A stretch of 64,000 nt of DNA, from the NCBI RefSeq assembly GCF_950023065.1, contig NC_088677.1, positions 11,922,001-11,986,000 on the forward strand, read 5' to 3'. This DNA is from Planococcus citri. Lineage: Eukaryota; Arthropoda; Insecta; Hemiptera; Pseudococcidae. Shown here in pieces: positions 47,077-58,738 of the stretch. The notes beneath the pieces are model-generated. The model did not search any database, was not told where the DNA came from, and saw only the letters and a program-made list of their open reading frames with translations. The translations under genes and the position numbers were made by a program. The stretch's first letter is position 1. Every line of letters starts with the position of its first letter.

Positions 47077-49778
47077 TACATGATCATATTCTTCATGTAA
47101 ATACATGATGGTGTCTTTGTAGAGCTCATCTGGCATGCAAGGCGTTGTGGAACCACCATCTCTGATTTTATGTAAAATTTTGATGTCATTTCAATGATGA
47201 CATACCACTTCTCGAGGTTTCTTTTTGCTTTTTTCTAATATTATCTGATTGCATTTGCTGTAGATTTCGAGTAATTTGTTTTCCTTTTCGTGCAGTTTTT
47301 TCAACATGCTTAATCGATTACTCATCATGATTTTACTGCTGAAAAAAAAATTTTTTTTTTTTTAAACACGAAATAAATCAAGACACAATACCCTACCCTA
47401 TCCGAATTACTGCAAATCAAAGTAATACAATTGAACATATGCGTTATGAACTTGTCACCGACAAAGTCTGAATCACAATAGGCTGTAAGTAGTGAGCACC
47501 CTCCATCAAGACAGTTTCAGACTCCCCGGACCCCCTCCCATTTTTGAGATAGACCCCCTTTTCTAAAATTATTATCAAACTCATTTTTATGGGCATTCCC
47601 ATAGCAATTTTAATCACCCTCCTCTCCATATTTTCCCCTCAAAATGGGATTTGTTTTAGCTTTGCATATCTGTGTTAGCGCGATGACCATGATTCGGCAC
47701 AAAAATGGGAATAGCATTATTTTAATTGCGTTTTCGACCCATAAAAAACATTTTTTTTTCAAAAAAAAATTCAAGGTGAGACATGGTCAAAACTTGAAAA
47801 AACTTGAAGCCTATAGGGATATGGGTTAAGAATGGATTTAGGTGTAAATTACCTACTGTTTTTGATTAACGAGATGTCGGTTTCCAATATGACGTCCAAT
47901 TTAATGCTACTCTCGTCCAAACCCCTGCAGAGATTCATATGCAAATGACGCCTCATTGTTAACCAAAAACAATAATTGTTTACATTACATCATAATCCAT
48001 CTTAACCCCCCGGCCCCCCCCGTCTCATATTTTTTTTTGAAAAAAAAAATGTATTTTATGAGACGAAATCGCATTTAAAAATGATATACTTACTCATTTT
48101 TGTGCAGAATCATGGTCATATCACTAAAAAAAGATACACGAAGCTAAAAACCTCTGTTTTTAGGGGAAAATATGTGGGGAGGGGGTGAAAATTGTGATGG
48201 GAATGACCCTTTGTAGATGCTTACTACATAATGAAAAATTGAGAAAAATCAGTCAATATGGGGCTGAAAAAATGAATTTTATATTGATTTTAGAAAAAGG
48301 AGATTATCTCAGAACATTCTGTTATTTATTGCCAGATTATCTTGACAGATTAACGAATCAAGTATTTATTTTTATGAAAAGTTTCCACTTTCAAAGGTTA
48401 CTTACTTTGCGGTTCGAATGATGAAATTCATGTTGTTAACTTTATTATCATCTGGTTTAGATTTTATGATTGATCAATATATATAATCCTGAAAAAAACT
48501 GTTTGTTTTCATTCAATTCAAAGATTCACGGCCTGAAATCGAATTTTAGGAGAAAAAAAAATAACGGTGTCGTTCATTTTCAAAGTAAGTAGTTAAATAC
48601 CTCTTCCAAAAACTAAACTTTCAAGCTTGATTTTTTCAACTAAGTATGAGAAATCAGTTTCAAGTTGATGTATTTAAAAACGAATTTAGCAACCAATGCA
48701 ACTGTGCAACAACCAATATATGGTGAAAGCAAATGCAAAAAGTATCTCGCAATCAGTTAATATCTTAACAAAAAAATAAAGAAAAGTTTCGAAAAAACAT
48801 GGCAACGTCACAGCTACATATGTACTGCAATAAAAGTAATTAATATCCATTTTAAAAAACTTGAAAATATTTGCTATAAGGTACTTACCTAGCAAGTGAA
48901 ACTCATTAAGAATGAATAAAATGAGTCATTCGATATTTGTAACAGCATCATTTTGATGATATAGATAAAAGTCGATCTGGAACGAATCATCTTCGATGGA
49001 AGGACTCATAAAAACACGAAATAAATCAAGAAACAATACCTTATCTAAGACCAACAATTTGAATCAAAATCATTCCATCAGAATCCACTTCTACGGCCCC
49101 CCCTAGCAAATTTTTTTTGAAACAAAAACTATTTTATGGGACAAAAACTCATTTAAAAATGCTATTCCCATTACATGAAGCTGAAAATCTCCGTTTTTAG
49201 GGGAAAATATGTGGGAGAGGGTGAAAATTGTTATGGGAATGCCTACAACATGATAAAAAATTAAGAAAATCAGTCGACATGGGCCTGAAAAAATGAATTT
49301 TGAAAAGAGGGATTATCTCGGAAACACCGGGGGGGGGGATCGCGGGGTCTGAATGTCCGACTATTTATTTCCAGAATTATCTTGAAATATGTATTAATGA
49401 ATTGCAGTATTTATTTTTATGAAAAATTACCACTTTCAAAGGTTACTTACTTTGCGGCTCGAATGATGAAATTTTCATGTTGATAACATTTTCGTCGCGT
49501 GGATTGAGATTTGATGATTGATCAGTATATTATAATCCTTACAAAAACTGTTTGTTTCCATTCAATTCAAAGATTAAAGTTTTTTCAATTTCACGGCCTG
49601 AAATCGAATTTTAGGAGAAAAAATAGCAGTGTCGTTCATTTTGAACGTACCTCTTCCAAAAACTATCGTTAACTTTCAAGCTTGATTTTTTCAACTTCGA
49701 TTTTCTGGCTTGTGGATGGTTTTATCCCTTTTTGTATGCTGAAAAACTCCCTTTTGATTTCAGGGACGGTGCATGCCA
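47077..49778. repeat. Family A end, family B fold-backs, family D and E copies
   Basis: Family A ends at about 47395. Family B is at 47470-47650 and, inverted, at 48140-48215 and 49180-49255, so 47585-48215 is a fold-back (outer CCCATAGCAATTTTAATCAC; inner CCATGATTC facing GAATCATGG). Units 48300-48640 and 49360-49700 repeat each other (TTACTTACTTTGCGG, TCACGGCCTGAAATCGAATT). An inverted family A part is at 48790-49010; it is the only clear minus-strand copy. Family E with a CTCGCAATCAG box is at 48645-48765. Confidence 0.55.
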
Positions 49779-50976
49779 TTTTGTACCATCTCCGAAGTGT
49801 CCGGACCAAGCGTGAATATTACTTTTTCATCGGACTTGGTTTGTACCATGCCCGGAGGGTCCGGACAAAGTGTTCGACTTGGTACAATTGTGTTGTGCAA
49901 AGTCCGAAATATAGTTTTATAATGAATTAATTCGAATTTTACACCCCTTTATACCACAAATATTGATCCAAATAAAAGGAAATTTAAAGATGACTCTAAA
50001 ATACACCACTAGCAAAATTTTCAGGTCCTGAAATTCATTTTTTGATTTTTGAGGAATTTTTAGAGATTCAAATATGGCTATGTTCACTTCTCAAGAAAAA
50101 AAAATAAAAAGATCAAATTGAGGTATGTACTTACTAACTAGAATGCTGAAATTTGGTTTTTACTTTCTATTTTCAACTTCTCGATTCGTTTGGTGGTGGT
50201 TTTGAACAGGACCATATTTACGCATAGGCAACTTATAGGCAGCAAATTTTGAAGCGTTTTCAGCTCGATTTTTGCGATATTTTTTATACTTGTGAATTGT
50301 ACATAAGTATTTAGAGTAGGTATAATTAAAGTTTAGCATAAACCCCTTTATGACCTTTTCGATCGATTTTTTCAAAACCATTTTGTATCACTGAAAATTC
50401 AAATGTTTTTTAATTTTTTAAAAAATTACTGGAGAAATCAGCTATCAACTCAGAAAAATGGTACAAACCAAATTTCAGCCTTTCACGACAATTTGGTAAA
50501 GTTTTGACTTTGAAAAACCCATAAAAAATGAATTTGGAATCGAAGTTTTAGTGCACGAGAATTTCACGACTCCAGAAGTTGAAACTAGAGAGTATAAAAA
50601 CCAAATTTCAGTATTTTAGTTAGTAAGTACCTCAATTTGACCTTTTCTTTTTTTTTCTTGAGAAGTGAGCATAGCAATAATATTGGAATCTTTAAAAATT
50701 CCCCAAAAATCAAAAAATGAATTTCAGCACCTGAAAATTTTGCTGGTGGTGTATTTTAGAGTCATCTTTAAATTTCCTTTTATTTGGATCAATATTTGTG
50801 GTATAAAGGGGTGTAAAATTCGAATTAATTCATTATAAAACTATATTTCGGACTTTGCACAACACAATTGTACCAAGTCGAACACTTTGTCCGGACCCTC
50901 CGGGCATGGTACAAACCAAGTCCGATGAAAAAGTAATATTCACGCTTGGTCCGGACACTTCGGAGATGGTACAAAA
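49779..50976. mobile_element. Fold-back element of about 1.2 kb inside a LINE remnant
   Basis: The arms run from TTTTGTACCATCTCCGAAGT at 49779 and its complement ending at 50976, and meet around 50380. They share CGGACTTGGTTTGTACCATG, CCGGAGGGTCCGGACAAAGT and ATTTGTGGTATAAAGGGGTG. The true ends may lie up to about 50 bases further out (CAGGGACGG at 49761 against the inverted CGGGGTTGG near 50995). No target duplication could be fixed and it has no gene. Confidence 0.8.
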
Positions 50977-51019
50977 TTGACTGTACCAACCCCGAATTGT
51001 ACAATTTCGGACTTGGTAC

Positions 51020-51400
51020 ACAACATATACATATTACGAATCAGGATCTCATAATCCTCCAGTACATCCTGGTTCTCCATGGCTTTTAGTACGAAGTTGT
51101 GGTTAAGAGAATTGAAAGCTTTTTGGAAGTCGATGAAGGCGAGGTGGAGGAGGACTTGAAACTCATTAGCTTTTTCTATCAACAGATCTATTGTAAACAG
51201 GTGGTTGGTCGATAAGAACCACCTACTAAACCTTGCCTGATCTGAAGTAGTGAAGTTTGCTGTAATTCCAAAAAACTCGACTTCAGTCTGCGTTCGATCA
51301 GATTTGAGAATATTTTCCATGAAGTTGAGCTCAAGCCATAATTGGTCTGTAGTTGTCTTTAACTTGAGTCTGACCCCTTTTTTGTGGATTGAGATTATGT
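51020..51400 (-). pseudogene. LINE reverse transcriptase fragment with frameshifts
   Basis: The minus strand shows IHKKG then DNYRPIM, TSWKIFSNLIERRLK in another frame, and finally LFTIDLLIEKANEF and LHLAFIDFQKAFNSLNH with the first catalytic Asp. These are successive blocks of a non-LTR reverse transcriptase, closest in feel to RTE-like sequences common in insects. At least two frame changes and a stop are present. It breaks off at the fold-back element near 51020; a short possible continuation (REFFSIQKGIK) is visible at about 49730 on the other side. Confidence 0.7.
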
Positions 51401-52390
51401 ATTTTTTTTTTTTTTTTTACATTTTTTTTTATACTGGGCGTGTATAATTGCCAGGATTTTTACGCCCAGTTTTGAGGGGTTAGTCTAGATTTGGTTTGAA
51501 AGATTGATTTCTTTGATGTATTTAAGAATGTTTTCCATCTGTTTGATGTTGTCAGGAATTGTAGGGTTGAGGTCTGAAATGTTTAAGGATTGGCGTTTTG
51601 TTTTGAGGGAGGGACAGTAGAATAGAAGGTGTTGAGTGGAGATTATTTCAGAATTACAGAATTGACAGGTGGGTTTAGGAGCTTTGGTGTACAAATGGCT
51701 GTGGGTTAATTTGGTATGACCAATTCGGAGGCGGGTGATTATAATTTCTTCTGATCTGTTTAGGTGACTAAGGTGCTTCCAAGGGAGGATTGATTTTTTG
51801 TGGGTAAATAGTTTGTGATTTGTTTTTGAGTTCCATAGGTTTTGCCAATTGGAGTTTTGGATGATTTTTAGAATGTTAATAACATCATCATGGGTCACAG
51901 AGAAAATTTTAGAGGGGGTAACAGCTGATTTAGCTGATTCATCTACTGCCTGGTTTCCTTCAATGCCTACATGACTTGGGACAAACATAAATTTAATAAT
52001 TTTGTCAGTAGTCTGAAGTTTATAGATGATTTGATGGATCTTATGGACAAGTTGATGTTCAGAAAATTTGTTTTGAATTGATAAAAGAGCAGAGAGTGAG
52101 TCTGACTGAATCAGGAATTTTTTGTTAGGGCTTTTTGAAGTGGAGATCTTTTGTAGGCAATGGAGTATAGCAGAAACTTCTAAATTGAAAATTGAAGAAT
52201 ATTTATGAGCTGTGAAGTTGGTAATTTTACCATTTGAGTGTTTCCAATTTCTTGGAATTTCTTTGATCCGTACAATTTTATTTGAAAATTTTGTAATGAA
52301 ATCCCTCATTTTGCCCTCCTCCCCTCCTCATACCAAATTATAAATGTTCGTTTGTTACTTCAGATCTTATCCTGCAGATTTCTCATAAGT
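51401..52390 (-). pseudogene. LINE 3' end with RNase H-like ORF and poly(A)
   Basis: The open frame 52309-51485 (274 codons) reads SIFNLEVSAILHCLQ, FLIQSDSLSALLSI and MFVPSHVGIEGNQAVDESAK, the RNase H blocks of I/R1/Jockey-type LINE ORF2 proteins. It continues into RLRIGHTKLTHSHLY and a CQFC ... H ... C zinc-like end. The first RNase H strand and all of the endonuclease and RT are missing, so it is 5' truncated. An A-rich tail on the minus strand (T run at about 51401-51432) ends it. It lies directly upstream of the RT relic in the same direction. Confidence 0.85.
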
Positions 52391-54060
52391 TTTATTTATT
52401 TATTTATTTTTTTATTTAACAAAGTTTATCACAATCTTAAGGAGACCTTAAATAAGTAAAATTTCTGACTTTAAACAAGTTGGTTACATGACATGTGCAG
52501 GGTTCTCTCCAGTGAGAGTATACTCTGCTATTTTATAAAGTATCTCTCCAGTGACAGTACTCTATTTATTTTTTATAATATCTATGATTAAGTCGTGAGG
52601 TTTTAACTGATGGATGTTTCTTTGCTTTGATCTTGTTTTGTAATTTTTCAACTTGAGAAATTCTTTTATCCATTTTTTTAAGCAGTTCCCAAATGTTTTT
52701 TAAGCTCGCCTGCTCTTCTAGTTCCACTGGTTCATCCAATTCATCCGTGTTATTCTTTGGAAGGTTTCTTTTGACAATTTTGGCTTGTTCAGGTTTCTGA
52801 GTTGTTATCTGCTCCTGGCTTTGAGTGGTCCTTTGCTTGACACGATCAATTACTGTCATCTTTGGTTTAGATGTAGCAGCAATTTTTGCTTGATATACTA
52901 GACACCCTCTCCAGTTGGCTGTATGATCACCATCACAATTGGCACACTTGGCTGGGTCTTCTTTCTTCTTCCTACATTGCTTTGTTTCATGGTCTAATCC
53001 ACACTTAACGAATTTGGGTTTCCTTGCACAGTACGTTTTAGTATGACCAACCTGCTGGCAGTTTTTACATTGAGGTAGCTCCCTCTTTTTTGCTGGAGGT
53101 TCTACCTTCACTTTAGTGTGCAACAAGAACCCCATTTCATAAATGGTCTTGTTGTTTTCTTTTGGGCTAAGATATACATAAAAGAGTGGTAATGCCACCT
53201 TATATGATTTCTTACTCACAATTTCTCCAGATACATCTTTTTTCACCTCTGTTTTTTTAATAATTACATTGGTGACATTAATGGCATCATATCCGATTTT
53301 AATCAATTCTTAAGATATACCTACATAAAAGAGTGGTAATGCCACCTTGTATGATTTCTTACTTACAATTTCTCCAGATACATCTTTTTTCACCTCTGTT
53401 TTTTCAATAATTACATTGGTGACATTAATGGCATCATGTCCGATTTTAATCAATTCTAATTTGATATCCTCAGGTGAAGTGGAGGGGTGTAGCCATCTTA
53501 TAACTATCTGATAGGGTTTATCTTGTTTCAACTGATATGTATGGTGCCCAATTCCATACATTTTGTGACTAGGATTCTTCCTTATAGCCTCCAGTGCCCT
53601 ATACACTGCTCTAAAGCTTTGCTCATTTGAGCATGCTATTTTAACATCTCCATTAGAGAGGGTTTGCATTATAGGGGTTTCACACTCTTCCATGCTTTCC
53701 AACATTGCAGTAAATTCAGTAATATTTTTAATTCCACTTTTGTAAATAGGTGGAATACGTTTCTTTTCGAGTTTTTCACTGTAAGTTTCTTTTGACTGGA
53801 TAGATTTAATGCTGTCTATTGTCATATTTGCTATGATTTTCCTCTGACTTGTCTGTTGATGATGTTTGTTCGCTGAGATGGGTTTCATCCTCCTTTTTGA
53901 CTTGGATTGATAGTGAGCTACTACTTCCCGTAAGTGGTTGATTTGCCTCTGCTGTTCTTCTAACTGTTTTTGTTGAAGTTTATTTTGTTTCACAATGTCA
54001 CTGTACATATCTGTTAGCTGGTTGTACGTGGGATCGCCATCGTTCATACCCATCATAGTT
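52391..54060 (-). pseudogene. LINE ORF1 (gag) of Jockey type, split by a tandem duplication
   Basis: The frame 54056-53310 (248 codons) begins MMGMNDGDPTYNQLTDMY, with a coiled coil, then a PRE_C2HC-type region (YQIVIRWLHPSTSPEDIK, KVALPLFYV). A tandem duplication of about 145 bp (53168-53310 and 53311-53459), with four extra bases at the junction, brings a stop. The frame reopens at 53306-52566 with zinc knuckles CKNCQQVGHTKTYC and CANCDGDHTANWRGC; the middle knuckle (KCGLDHETKQC) lacks its first cysteine. Gag binds element RNA. Beyond it is a TAAA-repeat tail (about 52385-52412), so this copy carries ORF1 but no ORF2. Confidence 0.85.
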
Positions 54061-55819
54061 CACATTCACTATTTACATTCCCGACGCACAGTAGGTATTT
54101 GAATTGTTTACAAGTATAAACACTCGAATAGGTAAATTGTAAATCGTTTCTTATGCATATGTGCTGCCATGATGAACACAGCAAAATACGTGCATCACTA
54201 TACTTTAACCTCCGCGAACTATTTCTCATGAGTGAGGTTTTTTTTATTAAATTTTATTTTCAATTTCAGAAAATCTGATTCTGTAAGGGCAATTCTCTTG
54301 TAATAAGGGAGCTAATTTTAGTAGAAAATTGGGTCTCCGTAAATCCCAGCATAGAATTCAGAAGCTGTTTTGTTTTATTTCATTTCTCGAGTAAATTTTT
54401 CGGTTTTTCCCATCATGAATAAATGGTATCCAATGGTTTTGGTTTTAAATTTTTTTGATACAGCTTTCTAGATTATACTAGACACGTAAGTACCCTGCTC
54501 TCTGTAAATGTGTATCTATTAGGTAGGTAAGCGTTTATAGATTCCGATTCATGGTGAACGATTGTAAGGCTACTTACTTATCAGTTATGTGATTATCTAG
54601 AAAATTGATTTTCTGTGTTATTATGGTTTTCCTCGTCTCCGACAAACCAATTCATAATCTGCCCTCTTTCTGTGGACTTTCCAACTCAAAAACTGTATCA
54701 AACCGAAATTAATTCAATTTATCGGTCGAATCTCCCTTCAAAAGAAGAAAACCGTACCCAATACGATACAAATGCTACAGATACTTTATCCTTTTCCATC
54801 AATAATACATACAAAACCTTATGCCTTAGGCCATATTATAAACCAGTAAAGAAAAACGACAAAATCCGACTACGACTATAGGCAAAAGAAACTTCAAATC
54901 TTTTATACACTCGTTCGTATCGTATTCGTATTTTCATTCCATCGAGAGCGCGAGGTCTTTTCTCAATTATACTTTGAAAATATTTAAAATCTTATAAACA
55001 ATTTCACGTCGCCTTTTTCAATTTACTCGAGTACATAAACTCATTTCGGAAAATACGCCACGCCGCGACCCTAAAAAAAAACTATACCTACCTACGTATA
55101 CTCTTCCTAAGTATTTTATATATAAAGAGAATGATACAGTATACGCGTTTAAAGTCGAGAAGATGGGAACCCGAGACGAAAACTTTTTAAAGAATTTATT
55201 TCATCGCTTTAACCTATACAACGAGTAGGTATACTTACGCGGTTACGCATAATCTGAAATTTACCAAACAAGCAAGCAAGGAAAAAAAAGAAAAAGAAAA
55301 CCCAGCCTAAATCGTATTAAGCCGTTACAAATAGAATCATTCTTAGCTCGCGCGAGATCGAGTTTCATCGCGTAGAAATGAAAAGCTTTTAAAGTTTGTT
55401 TTCTTCATCGTCATCGTAGTCGTCGTCGGTCGTCTTCGATGAAATAGCTCTCTAGCTAGAGCGACGAAGACGCGACGACGACCGTTTGTCATCATCGTCC
55501 GACTATTTGGCGTAATAGCTGGTAAAAGCACTCAAATTTCAGCACAATGTATTCAATTTTTATAGTATCGGAAAGGGTAAGTACAGAAGGGGGAGGGGGT
55601 GTGTTTTTTCCATTACCGTTCAGATATCCCATCCGCATGAACAGTATAGAGACTACTACGACGATTTGTTGTTCGATGTGTACGAGATACAACAACGTAG
55701 AAATTACATTTATATTGTAACAATGAAATTTCAACTCTTAACTCTTTCGACTCGTCGTCTTCTACCACGTGCTTTGTCTGGATTTCATCTACGTACTCGT
55801 ATACGTAGGATATCTTCGT
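54061..55819. other. Unassigned region, partly CpG-rich
   Basis: From 54061 to 54240 may be the LINE 5' untranslated part. From 54240 on there is no repeat partner in the window. The part 55330-55520 is unusually rich in CG, with repeated GTCGTC/GACGACG units. Frames near 54615-54881, 55343-55531 and 55492-55840 have no recognisable domain; a host exon or promoter is possible but unsupported. Confidence 0.35.
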
Positions 55820-57374
55820 AATAACATCGAATAAAACCAATTGGATTCTTTATATCGATACAATGTACACGTGGATGTGGATAGAGAAGTGAAATTAAGC
55901 TGAAAAATCGAGTACTCGTCTCATCGTCTGAAAATAATGCTCAAAATGAACGTAGTTCCATAGTTTCCTTATTTTTGGGAAGCAGAAGCGTGCCAAATTG
56001 TTACGCTCCCCTCCCCCTTCCAAAACAGAAAAATTTAGGCGACGAGTTGAGAATTTTTGGGAAAAATTAGGCGACCAGTTGGGAACAGTTGGGCAATTTG
56101 AGAAGATTGAGGGAAAAATGCAATTGTCTATCTTCAAAATTGAAGGGGCTAACTTGATTAAAAAATTCCAAATTTGAGATACTTCGAATTTTGAGGATTT
56201 CAAAGTGTGCGTTTGCCACTTAGTAGATTGTGAAGATGGGCAATTTGTCATACATATAGTAATATTTTTTGTTCGTCCATTTCAGCAATATGGGTTATTG
56301 AAGTCGATTTAATAATGCAAACATTTTCTTTCTATCTGTGAATTGAGAAGGTAGGTACACCATTTTTGGGCAGAAATTTACCAATTTTGAAAATTTGGTC
56401 AGAAAATGAGAAAATGCTTGGATCATTTCAGTGACTTCATTACCTAATAGGACATATTTGAATGGACGAAGAAAGAAAATCGTCATGACAAATTGCTCAT
56501 CTTCAAAATTTAAGAGGCTGGCACTATATGAAAATTCAAAATCTAAGTCTCAACAAGGAAATTCTGATGAATTAAGTTTGCTCGTTCAATTTTGAACATG
56601 GATAACGTTTTTTTTTGTAATTTCACAAAAAAAAAAAAAATACGAAAGGAAAATTTTTTCAAAAAAATAGGAAACTTACCAAGACTTTTGATATGGCAAT
56701 AAAACAGATTAAATTTCGTGCATGTGGGACAAAACGCAGAATTTATTTGGTACAAGTGTGTACTGAAAAAAAACCTTTTTGATGATTTTTTGAAAATTTT
56801 CACCAAAAAATCGAACTTTTTCACATTAAGCAACTGAAAAAAATACAACTTTTTCTCTATTTTTAGCAATTTTTGCTAGAAATTAAATTTTTTGGAAAGC
56901 AGAACTTTTTCAAATTCAACTTGAAAAAGGAGTTTTTTCAAAAAATGAAGGAATTTCTCATTCGTAAAATGTATATTATGTTTAGTTTTACAACACATTT
57001 TTTTTATTACAAAATGAGCCATTTTTCCAGAAAAATGTTTTTGGCGGGAAATCATTCATTTTTCCGGGCAATAAATTTTTTTGGCGGTTAAAATTTTATT
57101 TGGACGTGGTTTAAATTTCATTCTTCGTTATATATTATATGAGATTGAAATTGTCGTTCGTATTAGGTACTTACTTAAATTTTCGTGCTGAACTGTAGTT
57201 AACAGTTGTTCTTAAAATACCCTATTTTGTCGTTCGAATCACTTTTTCTGTCATATCAATAGGTAGATACCTAGATATAATTCCCCTTTGAAAATTCAAA
57301 ATTTTCAAAATCCAGGGCACAACAAATTTGGAAATTCTGAATCCAGTTACAAAACAGGGTGCCCAACTTTTAAA
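55820..57374. repeat. Duplicated block, copy 1 (empty transposon site)
   Basis: Collinear with 59310-59391 plus 61353-63400. Shared words: AAAACCAATTGGATT, GGATGTGGATAGAGAAGTGAA, ATCGAGTACTC, AACGTAGTTCCA, TGAAGATGGGCAATTTGTCA, AACTTACCAAGA and TTGGAAAGCAGAA. At about 55900 it runs CTGAAAAATCGAGTACTC without the 2-kb transposon found in copy 2. Short frames in it are not conserved as protein between copies. Confidence 0.7.
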
Positions 57375-57558
57375 TGGAGACAAGTCTCGTCTTCCATTTT
57401 ATCGCATTGTCTATCAATTTTTAAATTGATAGGTACCAATTGAATTGATCATGCTACCAAGAGCTTTTCGAAGAAAAATTTGAAAGCATGAAGTAGTAAA
57501 GCAGCCAATTAGCACGAAAAGCAAATGCAAAAACTTTTTTGCAATCAGCGAACAGCGC
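57375..57558 (+). repeat. Family F repeat ending at a CTTGCAATCAG-type box, copy 1
   Basis: It starts with GGAGACAAGTCTCGTCTTCC (internal palindrome GAGACAAGTCTC), then ATCAATTTTTAAATTGAT, AATTGATCATGC, AAGCAAATGCAAAAAC and the end TTTTGCAATCAGCG at about 57537-57550. Three more full copies (58035, 63410, 63640) have the same orientation. It directly abuts the coding frame at 57559-57884. Confidence 0.75.
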
Positions 57559-57884
57559 TCAGATAATCTTTTGAAATAGTGGTTTATCTCTGAAATCCGT
57601 CCGTCGACTGCTGGCTTTTTAGTATCGGCCAAGTACGAAAAAATGACCGTTGTCCTCTCGTTCTCCATCAAAAATTCGACGAGTTTATCGACTTCTTTTT
57701 TTATATCGAAGATTGGAATTGATAGATTCTGAGAGTCTTCCATACAAATCTCTACGTATAAGTATTCATCCTGAGGATGGATGAGTTTTTTTCTATACTT
57801 GTCAAGATACTGCTTCGGTGCCGCCGCTGTCGATAAATTTTTTAAAAGGCGTCGATTAATCGCACCAAAAAGGCCAGTGCCCAT
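57559..57884 (-). CDS. Unrecognised truncated coding exon
   Basis: The ATG at 57884 opens a frame with balanced codon use and mixed composition: MGTGLFGAINRRLLKNLS (basic and hydroxylated, like a mitochondrial presequence), then DEYLYVEICMEDSQNLSIP, EVDKLVEFLMENERTTVIF and KPAVDGRISEINHYF. After about 108 codons it runs straight into the family F box (from 57558 down), which adds an unrelated tail up to a stop at 57414. The 5' side (57885-58010) is not repeated. It looks like the first exon or a relic of a host gene cut by the repeat. I do not recognise the family. Confidence 0.45.
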
Positions 57885-58438
57885 TAGAGTTGTCGTCTTG
57901 TAATATACGTATTGGTATGGCGCGGAGTGGTTAATTTTTCCTTTAAATCTTCCCCTTTCGAGTCAATATCGCTAACTTCGAAATACTTATCGTATTTTTT
58001 ATGCTAATTTATGATGGAGGTCCAACTCCGGAAAGGAGACAAGTCTCATCTTCCATTCTTATCTCATTGTCTATCAATTTTTAAATTGATACTAATTGAA
58101 TTGATCATCGATAGCTGTTTGATGAAAAATCTGTAAGCAGGATGCAGTAAAGCAGGGCCATAAGCAAAAAGCGAATGCGAAAACTTTCTTGCAATCAGCG
58201 AATAGCTAAAGGGTTGTTCGAATAGATTGTTTTCTTTTATTGTTCATTATTGGAAAGTAAATAATCTGGATTCAGATGACAATGGTCTATACTTACTTAC
58301 ATAAGTAGGCGCAGAATTTCAAATACCATCCATGGGAAATGGAACATTTGCTATCATCACAATATTGTTTTGTAATTAACGATTAAACCAAAACCCTTCA
58401 ATATTTCCGAATTCCAAATTTTTTTCGAAAAACGTGGG
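57885..58438 (+). repeat. Family F copy 2 and shared downstream segment
   Basis: Family F is at about 58035-58202 with CTTTCTTGCAATCAGCGAAT. The following segment (ATTCAGATGACAATGGTCTA, AATTTCAAATACCATC) is repeated at 63880-63935. The part 58380-58435 (CCTTCAATATTTCCGAATTC, TTTTTTCGAAAAACGT) is repeated at 63000-63045. Confidence 0.65.
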
Positions 58439-58738
58439 ATGGAGCTTCAAACACCGAATTCGACGTTTTCGATTGAAAATCATTGGGAAAATTCAACGAA
58501 AAAAATGTACTTCAATTTTCCGAAGAAATTCACAAAAGAATTCCCATGCAATGACAAATGGATGAACTCTGAATCTTTGATTCAAGTATCGTCTTTCAAA
58601 ATTATTCAGAACGCTTGGGAAATTTTCTCAAAAAGATCAACTAGCATTTTATCAGCTCAAATCCGACTTCCTGCAGTTTTGGGACAAAATATCTACTTGT
58701 ATGGTATTACATCAAGCGAAAAAAAAAGACGAGTGTGA
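58439..58738 (+). CDS. Unrecognised 99-residue ORF
   Basis: ATG in GGGATGG at 58439 and stop TGA at 58736. The product is MELQTPNSTFSIENHW..., with FNFPKKFTKEFPCNDKW and ILSAQIRLPAVLGQNIY and a basic end KKRRV. No signal peptide, membrane segment or family motif was seen. Its left flank is repeated at 63000 but the ORF itself is not, so the repeat boundary is at the ATG. It could be a small gene, an exon or chance. Confidence 0.3.
   Translation: MELQTPNSTFSIENHWENSTKKMYFNFPKKFTKEFPCNDKWMNSESLIQVSSFKIIQNAWEIFSKRSTSILSAQIRLPAVLGQNIYLYGITSSEKKRRV

Noticed and set aside
55340..55520. CpG-rich stretch as a possible host promoter or exon
   Set aside because: No splice-consistent coding frame, start context or homology could be supported.
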